Source of the DNA: Chara braunii
Lineage: Eukaryota; Streptophyta; Charophyceae; Charales; Characeae
Reading direction: 5' to 3'
DNA: 35,052 nt
NCBI GenBank assembly: GCA_003427395.1
Contig: BFEA01000069.1
Location: 1,480,847 to 1,515,898 of the forward strand
In this document: positions 18,653 through 28,755 of the stretch, piece by piece
Layout of the letters: every line of letters begins with the position of its first letter
How positions within the stretch are numbered: position 1 is the first letter of the stretch
Program-made: the position numbers and the translations under genes
Notes under the pieces: model-generated
What the model was told of the DNA's origin: nothing
What the model saw: only the letters and a program-made list of their open reading frames with translations
Database searches by the model: none

Positions 18653-19608
18653 GGTAAAATGCCAAACTCGGAGCCAGTGTGCACGGCGCAGGCCGCCGAA
18701 GCGCAGCCAATCAGGAGCGAGGAGCAGGACAGGCGAGGTGACACTTTTCTCACTCCTCCCTCCTCCACCGCCATAGATCTACCGGCGTGGACTCTGGGCC
18801 TCGCCACACCACTCTCTAAACAAAAGGACAAAAAATGTGGCTGGTGCATCTGGCCATGTTCTAGCGGAAGTTCATTCCCATTTGGCAAATTTTTGAGAAT
18901 GGTTATGGGATGCCCTGAACCTTACCTTTGGGCCTGGCTGCACTACTCAGCACATGCACAAAAGACAAAAACTATGGCGCTGTATACTTCCATGTTCTAG
19001 CCGGAAGAATCACTCACTTTGCACAGTCGGTGGTGGTGGAGCGACAGCGTTTGTTTGGCCGTCCCTTCCATCACTTATAAGACCCCCCCTGCCCCCAAAG
19101 AACCCCCCAAAAAAAACGCCTACTCAAAAACAAAGGCTGAAACGAAAAAAAAAAAAAAACGTCCACCCCAAAAAGGAAAGGCCAGGCGACACCCACCACG
19201 GCCAAACAACAACCTATGCAACCTGCCGTTGGTCGCCTGCTCTCCAACCTCTGAGCCGCCCGTTTCGGCGACCGGTCTGTGCCCTGCCCCCGACCGTGCA
19301 CCTTGTTGACGCCCCATAAACCCCGTTAGGACTCGTGGACATTTCCACAAAAGGACGCCCCGCTACACGACAAAGTGCAACGGGGTAAGACGCAGCCTTT
19401 GGCTGCGAACATCCTCCAATACCTTCCACAGGTCGCCCGCGCCACTCCAAGCCCTGCCACGACCCTTTGGCCTACTGGTATTAGGCACGCCTGCTACCTA
19501 ACCTTTCCTCGTACCCCCAGTCCTTGACAACGACATTCTCCATCGGAAAGCTGCCCAACCAGGCAAAACCCAACCAGAAACGATAAGCCCAGCCTCCTGG
19601 CTGCAAAT
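18653..19608. other. No gene seen
   Basis: Contains two diverged copies of a word around CCATGTTCTAGC.GGAAG (18854 and 18992), an A-rich stretch at 19104-19160 and a perfect 7-bp hairpin at 19391-19407 (CGCAGCC TTT GGCTGCG). Long frames here show no domain. Confidence 0.45.
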
Positions 19609-19772
19609 GGGTCTCCCTGCGCTACTCTCCGAGTAGACGAGGAAATGATGGGTCTCACTGCACTACTCTCCGAGTCGACAAGGAAATGATGGGTCTCGCT
19701 GCACTACTCTTCGAGTCGATGAGGAAATGATGGGTTTCGCTGCACTACTCTCGGAGTAGACGGGGAAGAAAC
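19609..19772. repeat. 41-bp tandem repeat, four units
   Basis: Units begin at 19609, 19650, 19691 and 19732 with GGGTCTC (GGGTTTC in the last) and contain CACTACTCTCCGAGT and GACGAGGAAATGAT. A lone related unit (CCAGTCGACGAGGAAATGAC) lies at about 17649. Contiguous, so not CRISPR-like. Confidence 0.93.
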
Positions 19773-19810
19773 CTCAGACTCCTCAGTGAGTTGTAAGAAA
19801 GCCTTCTCCA

Positions 19811-20000
19811 AACGGACTCTCCTCCGGAGGATAGTTCACAGCCTGCAACACCCTTCTTCTTTTTTTTTTGGAAAAAGTAATCATTCATTGCTAAGGAGAA
19901 ATGAGGCCGGGAATACCTCACAAACAACTGGGAGTTGGGGCCATTATCCAGCTTATGGCTTGTGCTGGAAACCGGGTCCAGCGTCCCATATCTACCCATA
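19811..20000 (-). mobile_element. LINE 3'-end fragment, inverted, abutting the 5' LTR
   Basis: Read on the minus strand this goes from the hairpin block (GGGACGCTGGACCCGGTTTC, 19966-19985) through TGTGAGGTATTCCCGGCCTC to an A-rich end at 19858-19869. The order is the same as in the LINE 3'UTR at 3.6-3.8 kb. The same 190 bp, including about 40 bp beyond the A tract (GGAGGATAGTTCACAGCCTG), recurs at 33804-33990 in the same orientation on the other side of the LTR element. Confidence 0.7.
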
Positions 20001-20872
20001 CGTACCCCTCTTTTTTGCTTGCATCATACCAACCCCATGAAAACCCTGTTTCGTTTTCTTGATTTCGGGTGCTGCGTTTTTGGGCCCCATCTTTCGGAAG
20101 CTTTTACGATTCCCGGGTTCTGCTTTTTCTTTTTGCAATTCGGGAAATACATAGGAATTTGCGAGCGCCTTAGCGAGCGCACTGGGAATTGGGACCAGCG
20201 GTTGGGAATTCCGGCATGAGCGGAACTTCGACATGTCCTTTTTTGTGTGTGAATGTTCTCGGTCGCGTTGGGGAAAACTCTCGGAATTTTGTGGGGATAG
20301 GAATAGGCGTAGGACTTTCTTTTCCCGCGTCGCTCTTTTGCGCGCGGATATGGTGATTTCAATTTTGAATTGGTTTAGGACATAGGCAAGTTGTAACTGT
20401 TTCGGGGTCTTTTTTTTCCCTCTTTTTGTTGACGACGCCGCGCATGCGAAGCTTTCTCCTCTCCGTCCCCCGCATCACTCTCTCCCGCGCTCCTTTTTTC
20501 CTTCCCCCTCCTCTTTCTCTCCCCTCGTAACTGTTTTTCTCTCTCTCTCTCCCGCTCTGCTCTTTGCGCGCTCATTTCCCTTTCTTGATCATTTGAATCT
20601 TGGACCCGTCTTGCGCTACTTCTCGCGCCTTTTCTCTTCTCACCAGCGCACGACGCCCGGTCGATCCTTCGATAACTCCCGCTCGCCAATCAGGTACGTG
20701 GATCAATAGGATCTTCCTATTGCGCGATGGATCTGATTGATTGAACCTTGAGTCCCGAGGGATCAACATGGCTTCCACAGAGCGCTCCTCTCAAAGTCTT
20801 CTCCTCCTTCTTCTCCTCTTACACCTCAACCTTCCCTTCACTTTCCCCCCCTTCTGTCTCCCTTGTCGCAAC

Positions 20873-20879
20873 TATAAAA
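20873..20879 (+). promoter_or_regulatory. TATA box of the 5' LTR promoter
   Basis: TATAAAA follows a pyrimidine-rich U3 and precedes a TCTCTTACGTTCTCGACTCC stretch, a plant-like core promoter layout. The 3' LTR has GCAATAAAATCC at the same point (32005-32016), lacking three bases of the box. Confidence 0.55.
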
Positions 20880-21900
20880 TCCGCAAGCACGTCGGCAAAT
20901 CTCTCTTACGTTCTCGACTCCTGAGCCAACTTCCGGGAAGCAGTGGCTAGGCAGAGTGTTTGATGCGAGTCGGAAAGTCCTGTCGGGCTGACGATAGGCT
21001 GGCCGGTTGCGCGCTTGATCGTCACGATGGACTGTGGGATCCGGGCGAGCCGTGTCGAGTTTACGTTGGCGGGGTGATGATCGCAGTGGTGGGAGTTAGC
21101 ACGCGACGGCCGGGACCGTCGGTGCAGATATGGGGATTGATGATCGGAGTTGAGTGAGTGATTGGCCTGGGGCCATATTGGAATTCATGGCCAATGCGCC
21201 TTTGTGATTGTGAATCTTTGCCTCAGACGTGAGTGTGCGGCGGCAACGCCGAACTTTTTTCTTTTCGGATCTTGTCATCTTCTATCTCGACATTCCTTCC
21301 CCGTCTCCCTCTCTCTCCTCTATCTTGGAATAATGATGTGTCTCGATGCTTGTCTCTCTCTCTTGGATGAGAATGAATTTGTGTGCTTTCCTGTGTGAAA
21401 GAACTTTTTCCGGAACTCTTCCATTAGTTTCCTGGGTAATCCCCAGATATCGAGAAACTGATCCTCTTGTCTTGTGAACGGTGGATGCGTGTGTATAATT
21501 TCCTCGGTTGATTTCCGATCTGTGTACCCTTGTCATTTTCGCACCTTCCACAGTGAATGTATGCATGGAAATACTTGTCTTTTTGTATTGATGTGGCGCC
21601 GCACTCAGCGGGATTTTGTTCGAGAATGCAAGAGTGTTTATATTTGTAGTTCTGAATGCACTGCGCATACCATCTGCCTTATGCTGCACGACATCTGCAG
21701 CTGTCTCGAGAAATAAGGCGCCTGGGATCAACACCGTGGTGGCTTACGGAAACCTGAGTCGCGGGTCGGTCCCTTAGTTACATGCATGATCGAGCTGATG
21801 AGTGTTTTTTTTCTCTCTCTCACGTGTCGAAAAGGATTGATTGGTGATAGCGCCAGTGTTTTCTCTTGATGACATCTCGGAATTTTTGCAATTGATTAAC

Positions 21901-22440
21901 ATGTGGACTGACAAGCACCCTTTGATCAGGCGTCAGCCTCCCGTGCCTCTTGTATCAACATGATCTTTTCCCTACAACGAGGAAAGGACACGTGTATGCG
22001 AGTGGGACGTACGAGAAGTTGTCGCACAGATCGGCGGACGATACTACTTCCCTCCGGCAAACCATTGTTCAGGGTTCGTAGAGGCCAGGTTTGTCATTAT
22101 CGATACGCAGTTTCCACCCTACTCAATATTGCTCCCCTTTAACTAGCTGATCGTCATTCCGTGGACGACTGTGGCGCCCCATTGGCCTCGAACCTTGTGC
22201 ACTGAGAGCCAGCGTCTCGATCACTACGAAGCAAAGGGCTTCCACTACCGAATACGGAGTGAAGACGAGCATAAGGAAAGAGCCACGCGACTGAGACCAT
22301 CCACGTCAGAATCAAAACTGACCAGCGAGCGACGACGGAACTTGATACAAAAACGAGACATGCAAAGCGTGCCCAAGCCCTTCAGGTCTAAACGACGGGC
22401 CGTAGCATGGTGGGAAGCTCGACAATACTTTTTGGATTGA
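21901..22440 (+). pseudogene. LTR-embedded 179-codon frame, 5' LTR copy
   Basis: From ATG at 21901 to TGA at 22438-22440 the frame reads a basic protein. It contains YNEERTRVCEWDVREVVAQ, GGRYYFPPANHCSGF, RLDHYEAKGFHYRIRSEDEH and a final WWEARQYFLD. Stops at 21960 (TGA, Arg in the other LTR) and 22144 (TAG, Glu in the other LTR) break it. The same frame with the same length exists in the 3' LTR. Product unknown: Cys/His and Arg content could suit nucleic-acid binding, but no motif is diagnostic. Differences between copies are mainly non-synonymous, as expected of neutral drift after insertion. Confidence 0.5.
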
Positions 22441-22575
22441 ATTTGGATTTTTCTCTTTTTGCGCCGTGTTCGCACCCGCATTTCGCGACACGCGAAAGCC
22501 CCCGGCTTACTTCATCGGACCAACACGGGGGATTTCAGTTCCGTCTGTGTCCCCACACTCAATTTCCAAAAATCC

Positions 22576-22588
22576 TTGTATCGGAGCC
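22576..22588 (+). promoter_or_regulatory. Primer-binding site, initiator-Met tRNA type
   Basis: TTGTATCGGAGCC matches 11 of 13 bases of the standard plant retrotransposon site TGGTATCAGAGCC, complementary to the 3' end of initiator tRNA-Met. Its position at the end of the LTR supports the LTR boundary and the element's forward orientation. Confidence 0.75.
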
Positions 22589-22711
22589 GACACGTGTCGG
22601 TTCTGATGATAGTGAGTCGAAGTAGCGAAAGGTAGAAGAAGTCCCCCACCCGCTCGCCGAGATTGTCCAGTGACCAGATCGATATCTAGTGCGGCTATAC
22701 CGGCTATACCA

Positions 22712-24162
22712 ATGGTTGACAGTAATAGGGTGATCGTTAGCATTCCTGCCCCTTTCCTCTTCTTCCCTAACCATACCCACCCCGAAGCTTGGCTGGAAGC
22801 CGTTGAAGCTCAAGGTTATAGCCCGGGTGATCTTCCCCGCGTTCTTACCTTGCTACTTCATAATACGTCGCATGATTGGTTTAGAAAACATACGTGGGTA
22901 GATTGGAATACTTTCAAACAAGCCTTCTTGGCTCGATTCGATACAGTCAGTGAAGATGTCGCCTGGTACGTGCTCAAGACTCGGCCACAAGGACTAAGGA
23001 AATTGCTGCTCGACTTTGTGGATCGATTTCAAACCACACTGGACAAATCTGGGCGAGACGAGAAATCCGCTCGAGATCTGTTCATCGATCATCTACGAAG
23101 TCCGACGTTGAAAGAGAAATTACAGAAAACGGTCCCGCCAAAGACACACCAGCTAACTGCTATCATCACTAAAGCATTGGAACTGGACCTGGCTGATACA
23201 AAAAAATATATGAGTCAGGGGGACGAAGATATTACAGATACCATACAGGATGTAGCGGCTAAAAGGCGATCATGGTTGCGGGCGGTAGAACGATTTTATC
23301 CCCGCCCCGACCATGACCTTCCCGACAGGATCGCTTCCGATATCCCGCCTGTTTCTTCTTCCTCTCCCCCGGTGAATCAACCGATAGCGACAGTTAAGAG
23401 CAGAATCTCCCCGAACTCCCTTCGCAGGCTGTAACCAACTTACATCTTTCCCAAATGATCCATACGGCCACTACCTAGCAGTCCCACTGGATGAGCAACT
23501 TGATCCTGATGCAGGCCGCTCACATGGAGCGGATGAAATAGAAAATGAGCAGGCTAATTAAGCCAAACCCGGCCCCTGCTCGGCTTGCTCCTGCGTCGTT
23601 TCCACTATTGCCTGCCCAGCCTGCACCAGGATACGCACCTCAGTTCCCTCACTTAGCTAATCCAGCGAGAAAGATCGAGTGTTTTAACTGCAAACAGCCC
23701 GGACATTTCGCCCGAGACTATCCGCAGCCAAAGCGTAATCAGCCCCCACCTGCTGCGGCCCCTGTGGCCCAGAATCAAGGACGACTGACCGCATTGATGG
23801 ATACGGCCCAAGGAGGGGAACTCGTAGCATATGCCCCAGAACAACGTTTTCCCTCGATGGCAACGGCCTCGACATCGGGAGCTTCTTCCTCTGACGCTGC
23901 TGACGTGGTCGATTCACTCAAATATCTTCATCTTGCATACATGGTCGGAGCAATCCGATCAGCCCCTGATTATCTCGAATGGGTCGATCGCGAATCCAAT
24001 CCTGGTCCGCAGTTTTGGACAGGAGAAATTGATGTGTTACGAGCGCTCAAGCAGTTGGATATCCGTGTTCCGATCCCGGTGGGATATCTGCTCACCATAT
24101 CTGAAGCGGCAAATGATAAACTTTTGCAACATTGCCAGAAAAATCAACAGCGCATACAGTGA
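22712..24162 (+). pseudogene. Gag polyprotein (capsid and zinc-knuckle nucleocapsid)
   Basis: Structural protein forming the particle and binding element RNA. The first ATG in the frame is at 22712 (MVDSNRVIVSIPAPF). HPEAWLEAVEAQGYSP, ..NTSHDWFRKHTWVDWNTFKQ and FLARFDTV are the Retrotrans_gag-type capsid region (about 22780-22960). This frame ends at 23434; the sense then continues one frame over with stops at 23476 and 23539, through a Pro-rich linker to a zinc knuckle CFNCKQPGHFARDYP (about 23680). In the knuckle the last Cys of CX2CX4HX4C is Tyr, a change explained by one G-to-A. The region ends at TGA 24160-24162, directly followed by ATG (TGAATG). Confidence 0.85.
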
Positions 24163-25262
24163 ATGTTGAAGAAGAAGGAAGGAAGCAAGGAAGTTGCATC
24201 GCCCGAACCTGAAGCCAGCGAACCTGAGGTCGCACGTATAGCAGCGATCTTTTTAGCAGGAAAGGATCACTTCGTACGAGCTCGACCGGTACTGTGAAAG
24301 AGCGCGAAATGTGATTGTGAAGTTTGGGGCAAGTCGTTTAACGCCCTTATCGACACAGGGTCTTCTGCAGTGGCTATCTCGTTAGACACTGTCAGAAAGA
24401 CAGGACGACTCGGATTCATTCTTCCTCAATCTGGCAAAGACAATTACGTCTTTGCCGACGAGGAAGCAATGAACATCGTGGGCGTTATTGAGAATGTGGC
24501 TGTAAAAGTCGGACGAGTACACGTCCTCGTTAACGCGCTTGTGATAGACGTACGCTCCTATTCCGTACTATTAGGATTACCTTGGGCGATGGCGGTGGGC
24601 GCACGTTTGCATTTTGATTCCAAGCAACTGGTGCTCACGCTAACTGGGGGAAAGTCTCAAAGTGTTCCCTTGCGGATTTCCACTTGAACGATAAAACGAA
24701 CTCCTAACTCGGCCCAAATAGGGACGATTCGATGCATTGATCCCGAGGAGTATTCTTCCTCGGACATCGGTAGCGGAACCGGGGAACAGGAATACAAAGA
24801 AGAACTGCCTAGTGAGGATGAATGGAAGCACCTGGTCAAGCTTTTCGAACACGAAATTCCCAAAGAATTTCGAGTGTGCCCCGACATTGCCTGAAGCTTC
24901 CACGTGGATTCAGAAGACAGCGCGCTCGTGCCTCTGACAACCCAGGTCAGTCCTTCAGTCCTCCTTGGGGAACCCATATTACAAGTGGCTGACGTGGCTG
25001 ATGATTTGGAACCCCCTCGTACCTTGTATGAGGGAGCACTTTCCTGATGAACACGTTATCAATAAACGAAACAGTATCTAGACGTTTCTCTTTTCACGCC
25101 CAGATCGTTACTAACGACGGGGGTGGTCATCACTTTGATTAAACAGAAAGCAGAAGCGTCGGTAGATGATATGCCTGATTTAATGCAAAAAATTACGGAC
25201 CTAACATGACTGACTGTGGAGCAGATTTCGGCCGACTCTGAAACTGACACCGAAAGAAACAG
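24163..25262 (+). pseudogene. Retropepsin-type aspartic protease and linker
   Basis: Cleaves Gag and Pol in an active element. FNALIDTGSSAVAIS (about 24337-24380) holds the DTG active site. SVLLGLPWAMAVGARLHFD (about 24560-24620) is the second conserved flap/ILG region typical of gypsy proteases. The frame is the same as the gag tail, starting with ATG at 24163 (MLKKKEG). Stops are at 24295, 24685, 24892, 25045, 25048, 25063 and 25207; six of the seven are TGA, often where Arg would fit. From about 24700 to 25260 the sequence is an acidic linker without a domain I recognise. Confidence 0.8.
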
Positions 25263-25264
25263 AA

Positions 25265-26944
25265 ATGATCAGCCCCGCCGAATCACAGATGATTGCGACT
25301 GTCTTCTCCGTTCGCACAAGTAGTTCCGTTTTTTCGAGTGTCTACAATCAACGAAAGCGGCCAGTTTATTGGATCGACATACCCCTTCAGATTTATGGGG
25401 AATCGACAATCGCCCTGCCGAACCATGTTCCCATGGAACTACGAAAGTCATTAATCAATGTTTTGAACAGTTATGCCGAGGTGCTTAGCGTACATGATAA
25501 TGATATCGGCTTGACTAACGTGATCGAGCATGCCATCCTCACGGGATAACATCCGCCCATTAGCTGCGCTCCTTACCGATACTCGCCAGCTCAAAGAGCG
25601 ACCGCTTTTAAGCGGATTAAAGAGTTCGAAGCTAATGGATGGATCGAACCCGCTATAGGTCCATGGTTTTTTCCTGTAGTAATTGTGCCTAAAAAGGCCA
25701 GAGGGATTCGCATTTGTATTGATTATCGAAAATTGAATGATATCACGATTAAAGATGTGTACCCCCTCCCCCGGATTGATGAGTTGTTAGATGCGATTGG
25801 GAGTGCCCGATTTTTCAGTAAGTTTGATGTTCGTCATGAGTTCCATCATCTTCTTGTCCGAAAAGAAGATCGTCCGAAAAGGGCGTTTGTGCTTTTCGAA
25901 GGTACGTAGCAGTGAATTCGATGTCCGATGGGTATCTGCAACGCCCCCGCAACCTTTCAGCGGGCCATGAATATAACTTTTCAGAATTTCGTGTGGAAAA
26001 CTCGTTTGGCGCAGAGCATCATCAACTACTGCGTGATTGTGTACGTGGATGACATTCTGGTATACTCGAGTTTCTACGAGGGACACGTACAGCACATCGA
26101 GTGGGCTTTGCATGCGTTACGAGATGCGGGTTTCAAAGTGGTGCTTGAAAAGTGTCAGTTTTTCCTTACCACCATTTCCTTCTTAGGACACGTGGTAACA
26201 TACAAAGGGCTCCAACCGGAGCCGCAAAAGGTGGGAATTGTCAGAGATGCGCCGGTGCCTACGACTATCACGCAAGTTCACGCCTTTTTGGGTCTGGCCT
26301 CGTACTACCGAAGATTTATCAAAGGCTTCGCGGCGATTGCGGGACCCCTCACAAATCTGCTGCGCAAAGATCGGCCGTTGATTTGGACGCCAGAGTGTAA
26401 TCAAGCGTTTTCGAAACTCAAGGCCGCTCTCATTTCGGCTCCGGTCCTTATAAGACCGGATCCTGAAAAACCTTTTGTTCTCATCACTGACTGGCAGCCA
26501 GAGGCAATTTCGGCGATCCTTGCCCAGGTTGGACCAAGTGGACTCGAGAGCGTGGTGGAGTATGCGTCCAAATCATTGCCCGCCTGCAAGCGCAACTAAG
26601 TCGCTCCAATGGGAGAATGCTTCGCAGCTCTCTGGGGAATCAGTCACTTTCTCGCTTACCTGTACGGGCGGAAGTTCACCTTGGTAACCGATCATGAGCC
26701 CCTGTTGGCTCTGAAGAAATCGAAGGATTACTTTGGCATGATCGGGCGATGGGCAACGGTGCTGCAGAGCATGGACTTTGACATTCGTTATTGGAAGCAC
26801 GAGAGACATGGGAATGCGGACGGACTGACACGACTGCACCGGCTTGAGAAAGTTCCGAAGAGTGAGGAGGTGATTCCGTGGAACGAACCCGAACAGGAGA
26901 TTGGACCTCAGTACGACCAAGTGGAGTTTTTGTCAAAGCAGTAA
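25265..26944 (+). pseudogene. Reverse transcriptase and RNase H
   Basis: Copies element RNA into DNA. All in one frame: NDIGLTNVIEHAILTG and PISCAPYRYSPAQRATAFKR (N-terminal fingers), GWIEPAIGPW..PVVIVPKK, RICIDYRKLNDITIKDVYPL, and FFSKFDVRHEFHHLLV (first catalytic Asp). MGICNAPATFQRAMN follows, then the catalytic box VIVYVDDILVYS near 26040. The thumb is FLGLASYYRRFIKGFAAIAG. RNase H shows FVLITDWQPEAISAILAQ, GECFAALWGISHFLAYL, VTDHEPLLAL and GNADGLTRLH. Stops at 25547, 25910, 25916 and 26597 interrupt it. The frame ends TAA at 26942. One frame over, an open stretch continues to TGA at 27016-27018, which overlaps the next ORF's ATG. Confidence 0.92.
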
Positions 26945-27014
26945 GTGACACGAGGACTAAGTTGCCTGTTCTACCCTCTCCGCAATTCAGTCCCATCCTT
27001 CCTAATCTGTTATC

Positions 27015-27353
27015 ATGATTACCCCACATGCCTCCACAACCCCTTCATCTCCTACTAATTCTGCCCCTCTCACTTCCTCTGCTTTCTTTGCCACCCTCCC
27101 CGATAAATTCTGCTATTTTTGCACGTGCATTGCACGGGTTTATGGGGTCGACTGTCATCCTTTCGAAACCGGGTTTGTCGATTGGGTAGAATGTGCCACG
27201 TGTGTCAATCGTGCGCACGAGGCCTGCGTTCGATATCGGACGAATAGCAAGGAATGGAGGTGCCCCCTGTGTAGAACGAACAAACTCCCCACGGAGGTTC
27301 GATTCAAAGCCACCCGTACAGACGGCCCTGAATACGACGAAAAATACCGATGA
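27015..27353 (+). CDS. Stand-alone PHD-finger ORF between RT and integrase
   Basis: An intact 112-codon ORF. After a Ser/Thr/Pro-rich N-terminus (residues 1-28), residues 33-86 form a C4HC3 zinc-binding pattern: C33-x2-C36, C60-x2-C63, H68-x2-C71, C83-x2-C86. PHD-typical aromatic residues are W57 just before C60 (DWVEC) and W81 in WRCPLC. Extra Cys at 38 and 47 lie in the first loop. PHD fingers are chromatin readers, many binding the histone H3 tail. Here one would plausibly tether the pre-integration complex, like chromodomains in chromoviruses; that role is inference. Both ends are ATGA overlaps (27015-27018 and 27350-27353). It could instead be the N-terminus of an integrase polyprotein, if the TGA at 27351 arose from CGA. 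Confidence 0.8.
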   Translation: MITPHASTTPSSPTNSAPLTSSAFFATLPDKFCYFCTCIARVYGVDCHPFETGFVDWVECATCVNRAHEACVRYRTNSKEWRCPLCRTNKLPTEVRFKATRTDGPEYDEKYR

Positions 27354-27420
27354 GCGGAGGTTTGGACGGATAAAAGTTTATTGGCGAAATTAGCGGGATT
27401 ATCATTGGGACACCTCACCA

Positions 27421-28755
27421 AACATGACAGACGTAGGGCAACCGTGAGATTTCGAGAGATCTCGGGACTATCGGTGGATCAACGGTCATTTGGAGAAGCG
27501 TAAAACTGACGGATCGGGTTCGTGGTTGACGGTTCCCCATCCATTCCAGAGATATGATTGGATCCGATCGGCTCACGAGGAACAGGCCGCTCATTTCGCG
27601 ATACGGGTCACGAAGGCAACTATAGAGCAGAACCGATGGTTCTGATCCAACATACGAGATGATGTCAGATACATTGTCGTCAACTGTCTGGTCTGTGCCA
27701 CTGATCGCGCCCCAATACGGGGACCAAACACGATAGTACCAACGGAAGTAGAGCGCCCCTTCCAGCGAGTCAGTATGGACACAACAGATATCGACGTGCC
27801 ACATGGCCCAAACTGCTGCGAATATTCTATCCTTTTAGTATTAATTGACCATTTTTCCAAGTACATCGAGGTCTATCCCTGTAAGACCCGCAAGGCCGCA
27901 GAAATAGCCACGTACATCGATCGGTTCCTCTCCACTCATCTAGATACGGAAGAAATTTTAACCAACAATGGGTCCGAATTTAAGGGAGAAGTAGAGGAAC
28001 TGCTCGCACGAAGGGGTGTCACACTCCGACACACGGCACCCCACATGTCCCAGTCGAACGGGTTGGCTGAGAATGCCAACCGTATGATTAAAACCGCCCT
28101 TCGCAAGAATTTAGCGGCACACGACACGCGTCCGTGGCCCGAGATCGTATATCAGATCGTTGGGATCCACCAGGCCACCCCTCACGAGTCCACGGGGTTT
28201 ACCCCTTTTCCACTTCGTACTAATAGCCTCCCCTGTGTCGACTACCGGGGTAACTCGAAAATTGTCGAAGCAGGGGGTAGAGACACGCGTACAACCCTCA
28301 AGGCCAAGGCCAAAAGGTACACCGAATTAATGGAATGGGCCGTCCCGAAGCTGGCCCGAAAAAGGCAAAGGATGACCGATCTGGCCCACGGTAGGCAGGT
28401 CCGTAGCTACGAGGCTCGGAATGGAAATGTTGGGCCCCAGCATCAATATAAATTAAGGGACCTAGTGCAGGTACGTAAATGTGCACGCGATCGGAAACTC
28501 GCTCCCACGTTTTCTGCCTGTTTTCGCGTTGTCGAGCTCGGACCCAACGACGCCAACACGGTGCGCATTGCGCCTAAGGCTACTGCCAGCCATAACTCTG
28601 TCCCCATCGTCCGACATACCTCCTACCTTCGTCGTCTTCCTCCCTCTGATCTTCCTCCCTCTTCTTCCTCGAAAAGCGAGGAGAATGACGACGATCTAAC
28701 TCTCTCTCCGCTCTCGCCCTCCTGTTCTTCGTCTTCCTCTCCGACCTCGCCATGA
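27421..28755 (+). pseudogene. Integrase (zinc finger, DDE core, C-terminal domain)
   Basis: Inserts element DNA into the host genome. DYRWINGHLEKR and PFQRYDWIRSAHEEQAAHF ... VVNCLVC (27460-27690) give the HHCC zinc-binding domain. The core starts RVSMDTTDI (first Asp) and YSILLVLIDHFSKYIEVYP. The second catalytic site reads ILTNNGSEF, where DNG is expected, so the catalytic Asp is Asn. SQSNGLAENANRMIKTAL supplies the Glu. The C-terminus KLAPTFSACFRVVELGP is the gypsy post-core module, followed by a Ser/Pro/acidic tail. Stops: 27448 (TGA) and 27646 (TGA for Trp). The first ATG of the expected ORF may be 27350, with a frame change near 27370. The stop TGA 28753-28755 overlaps the next ATG. Confidence 0.9.

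Larger units (their letters stand above)
20001..22578 (+). repeat. 5' long terminal repeat
   Basis: Contains the U3 promoter region with long pyrimidine tracts (20410-20580), a CCAAT word at 20686 and a symmetric motif CAATAGGA-TCT-TCCTATTG at 20704-20722. A TATA box lies at 20873-20879, and a 540-nt reading frame at 21901-22440. It ends at AATTTCCAAAAATCCTTG, the last sequence shared with the 3' LTR, directly overlapping the primer-binding site. The left edge abuts an unrelated inverted LINE fragment, so some terminal bases may be missing. Confidence 0.9.

Noticed and set aside
19609-19772. CRISPR-like array
   Set aside because: The 41-bp units are contiguous without unique spacers, and the context is eukaryotic.
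20375-20689. Minus-strand Arg/Glu-rich frame, repeated at 31534-31827
   Set aside because: Antisense of the pyrimidine-rich U3 of the LTR.
20963-21157. 64-codon LTR frame also open at 32097-32291
   Set aside because: Differences between the two LTR copies are mostly non-synonymous and the frame is short. No evidence of coding.
21474-21716. Cys-rich LTR frame, also open at 32581-32850
   Set aside because: Short, lies in LTR, differences mainly change residues, no recognised motif.
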